Positions 11,640-22,569 of a DNA stretch of 64,000 nt are shown here, piece by piece. The notes beneath the pieces were generated by a model. It worked only from the letters and a program-made list of their open reading frames with translations. It was not told the DNA's origin and searched no databases. The first letter of the stretch is position 1. The number at the start of each line of letters is the position of its first letter. The DNA is from Diphasiastrum complanatum (Eukaryota; Streptophyta; Lycopodiopsida; Lycopodiales; Lycopodiaceae): the NCBI GenBank assembly GCA_029204225.1, contig CM055112.1:31012934-31076933 (forward strand). Direction: 5' to 3'. The translations under genes and the position numbers were made by a program.

Positions 11640-12230
11640 TCGAGCAAGCACGACGATGGACACCAATTGACTCTCTTCTCAACTTGATTATTGTGGGACA
11701 ATGAATGAAATCCTCAAAGTTGGATTTAGACAATTCAGCTTTTTCATATTTGATGTCAAATGGTTAAAAGTTATTTGCAATGGTCCCAATGCAACTATCA
11801 GGACAGATGAGAGTGGTTACTTTGCCATTGACTCTACCAAGATTTAAATAGATCAAAGTGATACATTTGTTTTTTCTCAGCAATGTGAGCAGGTACATTT
11901 CTTCCATGTCTTCAAGATGTCTATGCTCTTTTGTTGTCAACCAATCAATTTTCAGTGTACTACAAAAAATGTATATTGTGTATAGTAATACCCAAGCAAC
12001 TGTAACATAGCTATGGATACTAACTACAAGTCAACGTTTATGGTGAAATCTATCAATTATAGGTGGTCTTTCACCCCGATCGTTCAGATCCCAGATGGTG
12101 GTACGTGATTCAAGTCGTTCCTCGAAGTAAAAGAATTTTTGAAGATAGAGCTGTTGTGGAGGACATGGAGCTGCAAGCTGACGTGCAATCATCTCAACAA
12201 CATGTTAACATTGTAATCCTTTACCCAAAT
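11640..12230 (+). pseudogene. CACTA DUF4216-like C-terminal remnant
   Basis: Downstream of and collinear with the transposase remnant. The frames read DYCGTMNEILKVGF...FFIFDVKWLKV...GYFAIDSTKI and, after an intron-like gap, HPDRSDPRWWYVIQVVPR. This is the arrangement of DUF4216, the C-terminal domain commonly attached to plant CACTA transposases. A stop follows DSTKI and the frame is discontinuous. It supports one once-complete CACTA element running from about 9.1 to 12.2 kb; I could not fix its terminal inverted repeats. Confidence 0.65.
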
Positions 12231-12777
12231 TCAATGTTATAGTGATTTACAATGAGCCTTGGTGAGATACATTACACCATGGATACAATCAATTGATTTA
12301 ATACCCATCATTAGAGGAGTTCCAAGCACCAAAAGGGTTGTTTGTCAAGATGCTTTTATTGACTATTCAACTATTCAATGTGCATGTGGCCCAATAAAGT
12401 TTTTACACCTGTGAAAGAACGTAATGTTGTTTGTCAGTCTGAAAAAATTTGGAGTTTTCCGGTAATATTTTGAACATTTCGAAACTCCCGCTGGGCAGGG
12501 TCTAGAGTTGTGATTTGACAATATTTGCTGCTCGCAAGACTCCTAACTACCCGACTCTTAAAACTTATGGTTAGTAGTAATATATTTTGAGCAAAGCATA
12601 GTTAAACAAAATCACATGTTTTAAAGAGGGCCAGCCTACAAGAAATTGCAAAACATCATCTACAACAACATCAACCATTAAACTATAGACGAGTAGAACA
12701 ACAATAGATTTTCTAGAAATTTTTGATATTTTTATAGAACCATAATCAGAATGTGATCATTCCAGTGTATTCTACAC

Positions 12778-13272
12778 GAAGAGTAAATCATTTTTGCTTT
12801 TTACCTCATCTCCATCCGAGTTCAAATAAGAAAGTTATGGCTAATCAAAGATTCTGATGCTGTGGCATATCGCCATGATGTGAGAATAGACAAGTTTTTT
12901 TTTTACCCAAATACAGATCCTTGCGTGGTGGAGATATTCCACATCATCAAATGCTTATCTGGTACTATAAATCTTTGATCTACCATTACTTTCTTATCTG
13001 AACTCTTATAGAGATGAGGTCAAAAGCAATATTGATTTACTCTTTGCATAGAATATGATGATGTGGCATATCGCCATGATGCGAGAATGGACAAGTTTTT
13101 CTTACCAGAATGTAGATCCTCGCGTGGTGGAGATATTCCACATAATCAAGTGTCGCGTCATTAAAAGCTTATCTTGTACTATAAATCTTTGATCTACCAT
13201 AACTTTCTTATCTGAACTCTGATAGAGATGAGGCCAAAAGCAAAATTGATCTACTCTTTGCATATAATATGA
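12778..13272. repeat. Fold-back element: inverted repeat plus a two-unit direct repeat
   Basis: Two direct units of about 200 bp start at TGTGGCATATCGCCATGATG (12,861 and 13,062) and end in a TTTACTCTTTGCATA-like segment (about 13,036-13,050 and 13,248-13,264). The DNA just left of the first unit (12,778-12,858) is the reverse complement of each unit's end: AGAGTAAATC...CCTCATCTC...AGATAAGAAAGT-like against ACTTTCTTATCTGAACTC...GATGAGG...GATTTACTCT. The whole can fold as a long stem. No coding. Confidence 0.75.
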
Positions 13273-14160
13273 TGGAATGTTCGTATCTTGATTATGATTC
13301 TATAGAAATTAAGAGCTTGCATTTTCATTTCATTATTGACCTCTTTTTATTTGCATTTTCAAATTTGAAAAGACATAAAAGCAAAATTCAGACCCAACTT
13401 CAAGTTCTCCCTTATTTTAATAGTTTAAGGGAAGAGGATTTGAACCTTTACAAGGTTAAGCCTTGTCTTCCAGACCCTTAATCCTACACAAAGGAGTGGT
13501 TAATCTAATAACAGAGGGAACATCTTACTCAACCAAGAAGCTAGAAACATCAATACATTATCTACAACAATATTAACTATTAATCTAAGGGAGAGCAGAA
13601 TAACAATAAACCTGAACATTGCGAAAAGCAATCACAGCACCTACAAGAACAAGACATGTAGCATCAATAAAAAGTTGCAAAAGGAGCCCACATTGCTAAA
13701 ACTACCTTACAAAGCTCCTCAAAGTCATGCTCAGGACGACTCACAAGTATTCGACAAGCTGACATGCAAATTAGTGTGACAACATGACTGGACAAATCTA
13801 AAAGGCTAGAGGTTCCATTTATGTAAAACTTCAATCCTTTACACATGAAATATTGGAGGGAATTTTCTCCCGCTTTTGGCGTGTGCTTTGTTTCTTGGCA
13901 TCGTGCTTTGTTTCATGCGCACTATTAATATACTTCAAAAAATGAGCCAGCCACAGAACTTAGACGACAAACAGCACCGGAAACTAAGAAAACGAGAAAA
14001 AATTCTGGTCATTTTATCATTCTCTTACTTCTTATACGACCCTTTTAGAATCGAAAACTCCTCTAATGCATGAAAAGATAACTATTAGTTTTACAGATGA
14101 ATTACTATATTCTTTTAATAATCCATTATCAAATAAAACTAAACCTTGTCTTGAAAAAGT
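13273..14160. other. No recognised content
   Basis: AT-rich DNA with only short frames. No domain, terminal repeat or RNA gene seen. Confidence 0.5.
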
Positions 14161-14164
14161 GAAG

Positions 14165-14640
14165 ATGTTCCATTATGAGTTTTGAGAGATATTCAAATCC
14201 CTCCTTTTACCACGACCTCCATGGATGGTCATATGGCCAAGTAAAAGAAGATTTTCATCTTATCGTATTTCTTCGAGCCATTTAAAAACAATACAAGAAA
14301 GTATTTCATCAAGTGATGTTTCCTCCCCTACATAGAAGTTTTAGAGTCAAAATGTGTTTGCTCCATTTTATGCATAATTGGGATTTTTTCCAAACCTCAA
14401 GTGTATTAAATAAGGAGTTTTCAAACAATATGGGATGCACTAAAATTTCACAAAGCAAAAGATATTTTATTTGATGACACATAATTTCTTTTGGCAAAAC
14501 AAAAAACATGAACCTTTGATAAATTGTCACAGTTGTCATGTATATATCATGAATAATTTTATAAAATGAGATTGAAATGCCTATATTCTTTTCCCTCCCA
14601 AAAAAATATGGAGCTAACTAACAAGGGATAAAGCAAAACA
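14165..14640 (+). repeat. Segmental duplication arm, matches 45,537-45,955
   Basis: From TGTTCCATTATGAGTT to GAGCTAACTAACAAGGGAT the two regions match over some 450 bases with small gaps, for example AAGTAAAAGAAGATTTTCAT, TTTTTTCCAAACCTCAAGTG and TGAACCTTTGATAAATTGTC. Non-coding. In both places the next homologous block to the right is the CT microsatellite followed by KP4-like gene remains; here the Gypsy element interrupts the two. Confidence 0.85.
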
Positions 14641-14898
14641 AGTTTTAAAAGACAAACACTTTGACTCAGTGTTCGGGAAACTTTTTTGAGGTTTCTCTCA
14701 AAAATCCCATACCTTAAGAAGTTTGTCGGCTACTAACAGGGGATATGCTTTTCCTTGCCGATTTTCCTCTATAAAATCTCAAATTTATCACGTAAAAAAT
14801 CTTACAAAATTTTGTAATTGTCGATTTTTGGGAAAAGATGTCCGTTCCATTCCTTAAGAATGCCAGCTTTCCTGAACACTCACTTTGACTTAAGTAAG

Positions 14899-15810
14899 TG
14901 TTGCGCCGGCGCCTCAAAGGGAGCTGGGACTTGAGCGGTTTCCCCAACACGCGCTTAAGTCTAACATTCATCCATCATGCGCTTACGTAAAAGCCAACTC
15001 ATAAACGTAACAAGCTTAACCATTCAGACTTAAAAAAACTGGATTCCCAACCAACCCGAAAGCCAACTCAGAATCCGTCCCCAAAAGGTAACCAAAGGCA
15101 AAGACAAGCCACACATGAAACCCAAGGCATAGTGGTCGCCAAACTGACCAATTGGCATAGCGGTTAGCCCCATGTCGATGACAGGGACCCTTAGGCACCA
15201 GCGACGCAAAAAGGTTGTAGTAAGGGTCCTTCCACTTGGACCAGTCCCGGAGGCGAAATCGAAATGGTAATCATCCCGAAGGATCAACTTTATTAGATTT
15301 GGAAGAGGCTACATTCATACATAGACTGACCGGTCTCGGGGCCACCAACACGTGCTGGGCATTGTGCCTGGCTCGTGCTGGTAGAGGGAGCTGAGACCTG
15401 GCGACTGGATTCTTGGCGTTGGTTGAGCTGCCCAAGTTTCTGTCTACCGGACTCCCCCTTCTGCTGTGATTCGGCGCACCCCCTTTGTTCTGAAACATAG
15501 TGCTTTCTGGTAAAGCACGCTTTTTGGACTTAGTTTTTATTTTGCTGGTTAAGCCTGGCAAGCCTGGCAGAATCAGACTGGCTCTCAGACATGGGTCCCG
15601 GGAGCCGTCCCGGCGGCAGAATCAACTTGCTTCCTGACTAGGCCATGACTCGAGCTCCAGAGCTAGCTCATGACTTGTGACTACTTGACTGGCTCACCAC
15701 AGTTCAGAGGCTCGGTCCTTGACGTTCTAACTTGCTCTGGGACCTTAGGGAGCGTCACCCCTTAGAGTCTTACAGGGCACGCTGGGTGCACCAGAGTCAG
15801 CTTTACAACA
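14899..15810 (-). repeat. Gypsy 3' LTR
   Basis: 912 bp, TG...CA ends, preceded by target duplication GTAAG (14,894-14,898). Many differences from the other LTR are C/T or G/A, as expected from deamination of methylated cytosine. Confidence 0.95.
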
Positions 15811-15824
15811 TCCTCCCCTCGTTT
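15811..15824 (-). other. Gypsy polypurine tract
   Basis: On the minus strand, CGAGGGGAGGA directly precedes the 3' LTR start TGTTGCG. This is the expected site for plus-strand priming. Confidence 0.85.
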
Positions 15825-16056
15825 GAAAAAGTTGATGTCCTCATCAGGGCCAAACTAGACCTAGGACGTATGGCACGGACTTAATTCACCGGCCTTAACA
15901 ACTTTGAATTAAAAAAAAAAATACATTGGTAGTAGCACAGGAAAAGTGTAGATAAAGTTGACTTATGTAAAACCTGTGTAAAGCTGCAAGTGATTTATTG
16001 ACAAACTTAAGAAAGATACCTGGAAGTTCCTTGAACTTCGAAATGGCCATGAATGT
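15825..16056. other. Gypsy 3' untranslated stretch
   Basis: About 230 bases between the end of the pol/chromodomain frame and the polypurine tract. No further gene is seen. Confidence 0.6.
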
Positions 16057-19000
16057 TTATGTAGAAGGAATGCCGCCAGGTAGTGCTTTGTGTGCCGATA
16101 TGGGAAAACGGCTATTGCGTTGGTTCTTCTGCAGATAATCTGCTAGTACTTCAGGGGCTCCCTCCTTAAGTTTGTCTTCGTACTCCCAAGAAGCCTCAAT
16201 AAGTGGAGCCCATAGCCACTTCACTAGATATTCAAGTTGAACGCCAGTTCGCTTTCTATGTGTCAATATTTGTTCTGGTACAAGCTTCCTCTTCGTTTCA
16301 TCAAGTGTCGTTGGTGGGTGACGGAGTTTGTGTTGCCGATCAAATCGCTCATCTGGTTTGTATCATTTGAGTAATGAGATATGAAATACATTGTGTATAT
16401 CCAAGCTGGACAGCAGCGCCAATCGGTAAGCCACTTGGTTGATCTTCTTGGTGACATAATATGGTCCCGCATAAGGTCGAACGAACTTATGAGAAAAACC
16501 TTTTGGTAACGCAATGTTCTTTGTGTTCAGCCATACTTGATCACCTTCCTCAAATTCCAATTCTCGTCGATGTGAGTTTACGTCTGCTGCCATACTCCTT
16601 TGTGACTGCTCTAAAAATGACTTCACCTCTGTCAGCTTTGTGTACCACTCATTGATGAATTCCTCCACAGTGGGTACTGGTGTTTCCTGTACTCCTGTAA
16701 GAAAAGATCTTGGAACAATTGGTAGCCGACCATTGCTTATCTCGAAGGGTGCCCTTCCAGTAGATCTGTTCACTTGGTTGTTATGTGTAAACTCGAGAAT
16801 ATCCAAGCAGTCGACCCAATCGGATTGGTCCCAAGCGACATAATTTTGTAAATATTGTTCAATCTGTTGATTGACTCGTTCCATTTGCCCATCTGTCTGA
16901 GGGTGATATGCAGTGCTGAAATTCAGTCCAATTCTCACGAGGCGAAATAGACAAGTCCAAAACTTTCCGACGAACTTGGTGTCTCGGTCAGAAATAATCG
17001 TTCTAGGCAGGCCGTGGTATTTGAAAACACATTTGAAAAATAACCTTGCCACTTCTTCAGCTGTCACTGAACTTTTAGTTGGTACTAGATGAACTTGCTT
17101 TGAAAAGCGGTCAACCACCACATAAATTGAGTCGAAGCCTTGGCACCATGGTAGTTGAACAATAAAATCCATGCTCACAAAATCCCATGGGTATGCTGGT
17201 ACCGGTAATGGTTGGAGTAGTCCTGCTGGTGCTAGCGGTTCCACCTTCACTTGTTGACATGTCGGGCATGTTTGCACATAGGATTCAACGTCTGCCCACA
17301 TACCTGGCCAATAGAAGCCTCTTTTAAGAAGTTCATACATGCGATTCACCCCTGGATGTCCGGCGGCTAGTACGTCATGATGTTCTCACAAGACTTTCTT
17401 CCTCAGGTTGATGTTGTCTGGGACATATACTCTGCGTTGTTTATAAACAACCATTTGATCTTTCCAAGTGAAATGTTTATGAGGCTTTCCTAGCTAGAAT
17501 TCGATCATTAAGTCCTTCGCCAACACATCTGCACCATAATTCTCCCTGATTTCTTGGAGTAGGTCAGTCACCTGAGTTGTCATTGTTGCCATCAAGTGTT
17601 CATGTCTACTTAGTGCGTCCGCCACCACATTGTTCTTTCCCGCCGTGTGTACAATGTCTATATTGAATTTTGAGAGAAAGTTTTGCCATCGCATTTGCTT
17701 TGGCATGAGCATACCTTGGGATGAGAAGTACTTGAGTGATACATTATCAGTGAACGCCTTAAAGGGTTTTCCAGCCACATAATGTCTCCAATGCTCCACT
17801 GCTTGAACTATTGTGACCATTTTTTTTTCATGAGTTGGCCATCGTCGCTCTACGTCACTCAATTTCTTTGAAAAATATGCAACAGGTTTTACGTCTTGCA
17901 TCAGCACGGCCCCAATAGCAAAATTCGACGCGTCTGTATGTATTTCAAAAGGTTTGCTAAAGTCCGGTAAGGAAAGGATGGGTTCTTGAGTGATCCGTCG
18001 TTTTAGTTCTTGGAACGCTGCTTCACATTCCGGTGTCCATGTCATTTTCAGATGAGTCTTGGTTTGCTCCAATAGTGGTGCCACAATTTTGCTAAATGTC
18101 TCAATGAATATCCTATAAAAGTTACATAAGTCCACAAAGGATTTGATGCCATGAATAGTTTTAGGAGCCAGCCAATCCAAGATAGTCTTGATCTTCTTAG
18201 GGTCCATCCGAATTCGTCCGTAGCCTATAACGTGTCCAAGGAAATCAACTTCCTCTACCACAAATGCACATTTTTCTCTTTTCGCGAACAAGCTGTTCTT
18301 TCTTAGTCGTTGGAGGACAGTCCTTAAATGTTCAATGTGATCTTTGAGGCTACGACTAATCACCAAGATGTCATCGATGTACACAATGACAAATTCATCT
18401 AAGCAGTCTTGAAAAATGTTGTTCATCAACGTGCAAAAAGTGGCTGGTGCGTTTGTTAGACCAAACGGCATCACCCTGAATTCGTGGCTCCCATACCGTG
18501 TTCGAAAAGCCGTTTTGTGCTCATCGCCTTTAGCTATTCAAATTTGGTGATATCCAAATCTAAGATCTATTCGGCTAAAATATCTGGCATGTTTGAGCTG
18601 GTCGAATAGGTCATCAATTCTAGGCATGGGATACTTGTTCTTGATGGTACCCTTGTTGAGCATGCGGTTATCCACACACATCCGCAGTGTCTTGTCCGCC
18701 TTTTCCACGAATAGTACAGGGGCTCCAAAAGGTGAAGCACTGGGTCTAATGAATCCTTTGTCTATCAATTCACCAAGTTGTCATTTCAGTTCCACCAACT
18801 CTTCTTGGGACATCCTATAAGGTGCTCGTGAAGTTGGTTCTGTTCCTGGTACCAACTCAATCTTATGGTCCACTGGTCTTCGAGGAGGTAATTTAGCTGG
18901 GAGTTCTTCTGGAAACACATCGCTAAAATTCCTCTAGCAAATCTGCCACCTCCTTTGGCAAGTTTTTTTGTTGTGCGTTTTTCCCTTCTAGAACCTCTCT

Positions 19001-19509
19001 GCAGATACAAAGAAAGCACTTTGACCTTTTCCCTTTTGCCATGCTTTTAATCACAGATGTAGCAACCAGATTTTGTTCAATTTCGCGTTCCCTCCAGGCA
19101 GAGCTTTTGTCATACAGATCTGTCCCTTGTAATCCAAGAGAACCAAGTTTGAGCTCCTACCCAAAACTGCAATACAATGTTCATTTAGCCAAGGAAGGCC
19201 CAAAATTACATCGAAGGCATCCATCTCTAAAATCAAAAAGCTAAGTTTAGCCTTCCATCTCCCAATTTGCACCGGGATGTTCAATGTTGCTTTGTCTGCA
19301 TCCAGTGCTCCCTTTGCTGTTTCTACCTTGAGTGTTGATGTTACATTTATGGTCAGCAAGCTGAACTGTTCCACTACGCTCCTTGAAATATAGTTATGTG
19401 AAGCTCCGTAGTCGATCATCAAATCTGACTTCCTCCCCGCGATCTTTCCGGATAGGAATAATAATCTTGAACCAATCTTGGGGGTTGCCCCATGGAAGCT
19501 CCTTTCCAT
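16057..19509 (-). pseudogene. Gypsy Pol: protease-RT-RNase H-integrase-chromodomain, dead
   Basis: Read right to left on the minus strand. Protease 19,051-19,509: the active-site motif is DYGASHNYIS (the usual Ser is Tyr) and the flap end is DVILGLPWL. RT about 17,900-18,770: [30 protein letters not shown] and YIDDILV. RNase H includes TDASNFAIGAVL and ADALSRHEHL. Integrase 16,363-17,349: zinc-binding start, MDFIVQLPW, IISDRDTKFVGKFW and HPQTDGQMERVN. A chromodomain lies at 16,057-16,266 (EYLVKWLWAPLIEASWE). Almost all of this is in one frame, broken by stops at 18,781-18,783, 18,538-18,540, 17,494-17,496, 17,386-17,388 and 16,363-16,365. A short stretch of about 19,080-18,935 is shifted in frame. 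No functional enzyme can be made. Confidence 0.95.
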
Positions 19510-19879
19510 ACTTGTATGTCATCCACCCACAAATGTAAATTCCTCCTCCAACTCCCAACTAGATCAGATCACCTGGAAGAAGTTAAGCAACCACGGGTTA
19601 TTCAGGTCCAAACAAGCACACCACAAACAAACATACCAACCAAAGCAAGCATAGAGGATCCCTCTCAAGCCACATTCCCCTTGAGACCGGACGTAGGACC
19701 TTTGCCTAACCACGCCCACACAAATCTATCACAGAATCAGCCCACGGGGAAACATCCATCCAACCATCCATGATTTTACCATTAAGCAGCACATTGCTTC
19801 AGTCACGCCCCACCACTTTTTGGTCGATAGCCCTTATAGCTAAACGATTGGCAGCTATCCCGCACTGGAAGCTAATCAC

Positions 19880-20156
19880 CCGTGCTTTACACCCGAATTC
19901 GAGCAGCATCTCTGTATCAATGGTTAACCCGTACAGTTCGAATATGTCACCCCGCACCCCACAAGGCACAGACCGTGCTTTCACCAACCTAATGGCAGCA
20001 CATTGTCTCATGTGTCCTACGTGCAGACAGCGCCAGGCCTGAACCGCAGAAACTGACCGTGCTTACACCTCGAGGGCAGCACTTTGACTCATCAAGTCCC
20101 CCGTTCTGCCGACCAACCCGACCGTGGATGCACCCGTGCTTACACTGTGGGCAGCA
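19880..20156 (-). repeat. Four diverged motif repeats in the Gypsy leader
   Basis: On the + strand, CCGTGCTT(T)(A)CAC followed a few bases later by GCAGCA occurs at 19,880-19,908, 19,973-20,000, 20,057-20,081 and 20,134-20,156. The start-to-start spacing shrinks from 93 to 84 to 77 bases. The repeats occupy the place where gag should be, between primer site and protease. No continuous frame runs through them. Confidence 0.65.
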
Positions 20157-20233
20157 CCTTACGCAACGGTTGTCCTGACAAATTCCAAAAACGTGGCCAT
20201 CCCTGTGAGACTTGCGTAGCTGACCAGCTAGTT

Positions 20234-20248
20234 GGCTCTGATACCACA
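20234..20248 (-). other. Gypsy primer-binding site
   Basis: Minus strand TGGTATCAGAGCC, two bases from the 5' LTR. It is complementary to the 3' end of plant initiator tRNA-Met. Confidence 0.95.
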
Positions 20249-21165
20249 TGTTGCGCCGGCGCCTCAAAGGGCACTGGGACTTGAGCGGTTTTCCCAACAC
20301 GCGCTTAAGTCTAACATTTATTCATCATGTGCTTACATAAAAGCCAACTCATAAACCTAACAAGCTTAATCATTCAGACTTAAAAAAACTGGAATCCCAA
20401 CCAACCTGAAAGCCAACTCAGAATCCATTCCCAAAAGGTAACCAAAGGCAAAGACAAGCCACACATGAAACCCAAGGCATAGTGGTCGCCAAATGACCAA
20501 TTGGCATAGCGGTTAGCCCCATGTCGATGACAGGGACCCTTAGGCGCCAGCGATGCAAAAAGGTAGTAGTAAGGGTCCTTCCACTTGGACCAGTCCCGGA
20601 GGCGAAACGAAAATGGTAATCATCCCCAAGGATCAACTTTATTAGATTTGGAAGAGGCTACATTCATACATAGACTGACCGGTCTCGGGGCCACCAACAT
20701 GTGCTGGGCATTGTGCCTGGCTCGTGCTGGTAGAGGGAGCTGAGACCTAGCGACTGGATTCCTGGCGCTGGTTGAGCTGCCCAAGTTTCTGTCTGCCGGA
20801 CTCCCCCTATAGTTCTGCTGTGATTCGGCGCACCCCCTCTGTTCTAAAACATAGTGCTTTCTGGTAAAGCACGCTTTTTGGGACTTAGTTTTTATTTTGC
20901 TGGTTAAGCCTGGCAAGCCTGACAGAATCAGACTGGCTCTCAGACATGGGTGCCGGGAGCCGTCCCGGCGGCAGAATAACCTTGCATCCTGACTAGGCCA
21001 TGACTCGAGCTCCAGAGCTAGCTCATGACCTGTGACTACTTGACTGGCTCACCACAGGTCAGAGGCTCGATCCTTGACGTTCTAACTTGCTCTGGGACCT
21101 TAGGGAGCGTCACCCCTTAGAGTCTTACAAGGCACGCTGGGTGCACCTAAGTCAGCTTCACAACA
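20249..21165 (-). repeat. Gypsy 5' LTR
   Basis: 917 bp, same ends as the other LTR, followed by the target duplication GTAAG at 21,166-21,170. Confidence 0.95.
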
Positions 21166-21331
21166 GTAAGTCCATGCCCAACTTATTATATATTATCATT
21201 TGGCTTGTTAATGCAAAGTTTACACAGCCTGCACACGAGTTGCTCCTATTGAACTCGATGGGCGCTCTACGCCGGATTAAGGGGGCCTTAAATTAAAGCC
21301 CAAAACTAATAATGTCATCCCCTCTTTTCAC

Positions 21332-21615
<284 letters not shown>

Positions 21616-21682
21616 TGGCTTCAAGAGAGCAAGAGCGACTCTGAGCGAGTGCCTTGAAAATTTGGAATGTTTAATGCACCAT
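21616..21682 (-). pseudogene. KP4-like secreted protein, decayed copy 2
   Basis: On the minus strand the start region is recognisable. An ATG at 21,680-21,682 is followed by a GTG in place of the second ATG and CAT as in the other copies. Then comes an insertion of about a dozen bases that brings a TAA in frame, then pieces matching the signal-peptide codons (TTCAAGGCACTCGCTC and TTGCTCTCTT). After that the gene is cut off by the deletion at about 21,615. No mature domain remains. Confidence 0.8.
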
Positions 21683-22175
21683 CTTAAAATTGGAAATATA
21701 TAGATGAGATTGTACTTACAAGATGTCCAATCACTGCCTTTTATACACCCCCTAGAGATGCAGTTTATATGCCAAGATCAGGATCAGGACCACGGCCTGG
21801 ACACCTCCAGCTCCAGCTTCATCAAACATGGCTTGTCAAGGAGCGGTGCCACTGTCACTACATTGTAGTGATTGTACACACACGGGTAGTCAGTTCGCTT
21901 CCAGCTCCAGCTTCATCGAACCTGGCTAGTCAAGGACCGATGCTATTGTCACTAACATTGTACAGACACGAGTAGTCGGTTGTCACTAACATTGTACACA
22001 CACAAACATTGCACACACACGGGTAGTCAGTTGGAATTTGTCGGCCATTATTGACTAGAGTCTAGGCGTCATGTTTGGATTCCAAACTTTGGAATGATCA
22101 TGTCGTGCTAGTGAACTTCCTTGCCCCACTAGATCATGTTGCATGTACCAAGAGGACTATTGTGGATCTAAACAA
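21683..22175 (-). promoter_or_regulatory. Promoter of KP4-like copy 2
   Basis: Matches the upstream region of the intact gene (47,314-47,640): the TATAAAAG box is at 21,738-21,745 on the minus strand, with AGATGCAG nearby, a CAGGATCAGGACCA segment and CTTCCTTGCCCCACTA at about 22,117. Part of it (about 21,835-22,025) carries local duplications of a GGTAGTCAGTT...TTGTACA unit. It drives only a pseudogene. Confidence 0.75.
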
Positions 22176-22232
22176 CCCAACCAAGTGGAAGCTGAGAGTC
22201 AAACCCCAGTCAACTTCTTTCTAGTGCCACGG

Positions 22233-22565
22233 TTATTGAATACATGAGAGTAGAGGATTCTGACAATCTAAAATAATAAAACAAGTTGTGCAGATGGGTG
22301 AGTTCCTACAAGATATATAGTCCCAAAAGCCTAAATTTTTTCCATATGGGACGCCAATTCTCAACCAATTTTTTTTTCTCTCTTTTACATGTGTGATTAG
22401 CATGGATTCTACTATGTTGTCCATAACTGATGGAAAGTTGATCTTTCCATTCCTCATCATTGTCGATGATTCATGAAGCATACTTTCATTGGATTTCGGA
22501 TCTCCTTGTCCACTCACACAACCTACGAATGCAAGGAAAAATGCAAATGTAAAGCATCATTTTAT
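22233..22565 (-). pseudogene. Small secreted-protein-like frame, family unknown
   Basis: The minus strand has a frame of about 110 codons ending near 22,233. A hydrophobic stretch (FAFFLAFVGC) followed by polar sequence looks like a signal peptide, but the tandem ATGs at about 22,563 are one base out of frame with it, so the start has been lost by a frameshift. Several Cys residues lie near the C-terminal end (CRNSPICTTC). I do not recognise the family. It lies just upstream of the decayed KP4-like copy 2 on the same strand. Confidence 0.3.
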
Positions 22566-22569
22566 GACT

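Larger units (their letters stand above)
14899..21165 (-). mobile_element. Full-length Ty3/Gypsy chromovirus, gag lost
   Basis: A complete 6.27-kb element on the minus strand. The LTRs at 14,899-15,810 and 20,249-21,165 both begin TGTTGCGCCGGC and end ACAACA, and the 5-bp target duplication GTAAG is at 14,894-14,898 and 21,166-21,170. The primer site abuts the right-hand (5') LTR and the polypurine tract abuts the left-hand (3') LTR. Between primer site and protease there are only about 740 bases with no gag-like frame. By eye about 20 differences fall in the first 400 aligned LTR bases, so the insertion is not recent. It lies inside the duplicated KP4-like segment. Confidence 0.95.

Noticed and set aside
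11950-11985. TACTACAAAAAAT resembling a CACTA terminal repeat
   Set aside because: Lies inside the DUF4216-like remnant, does not start with CACTA and has no partner end that I could find.
15016-15561. Frames within the Gypsy LTRs (also 20,418-20,916)
   Set aside because: They lie wholly in the LTR and are not conserved intact between the two LTR copies.
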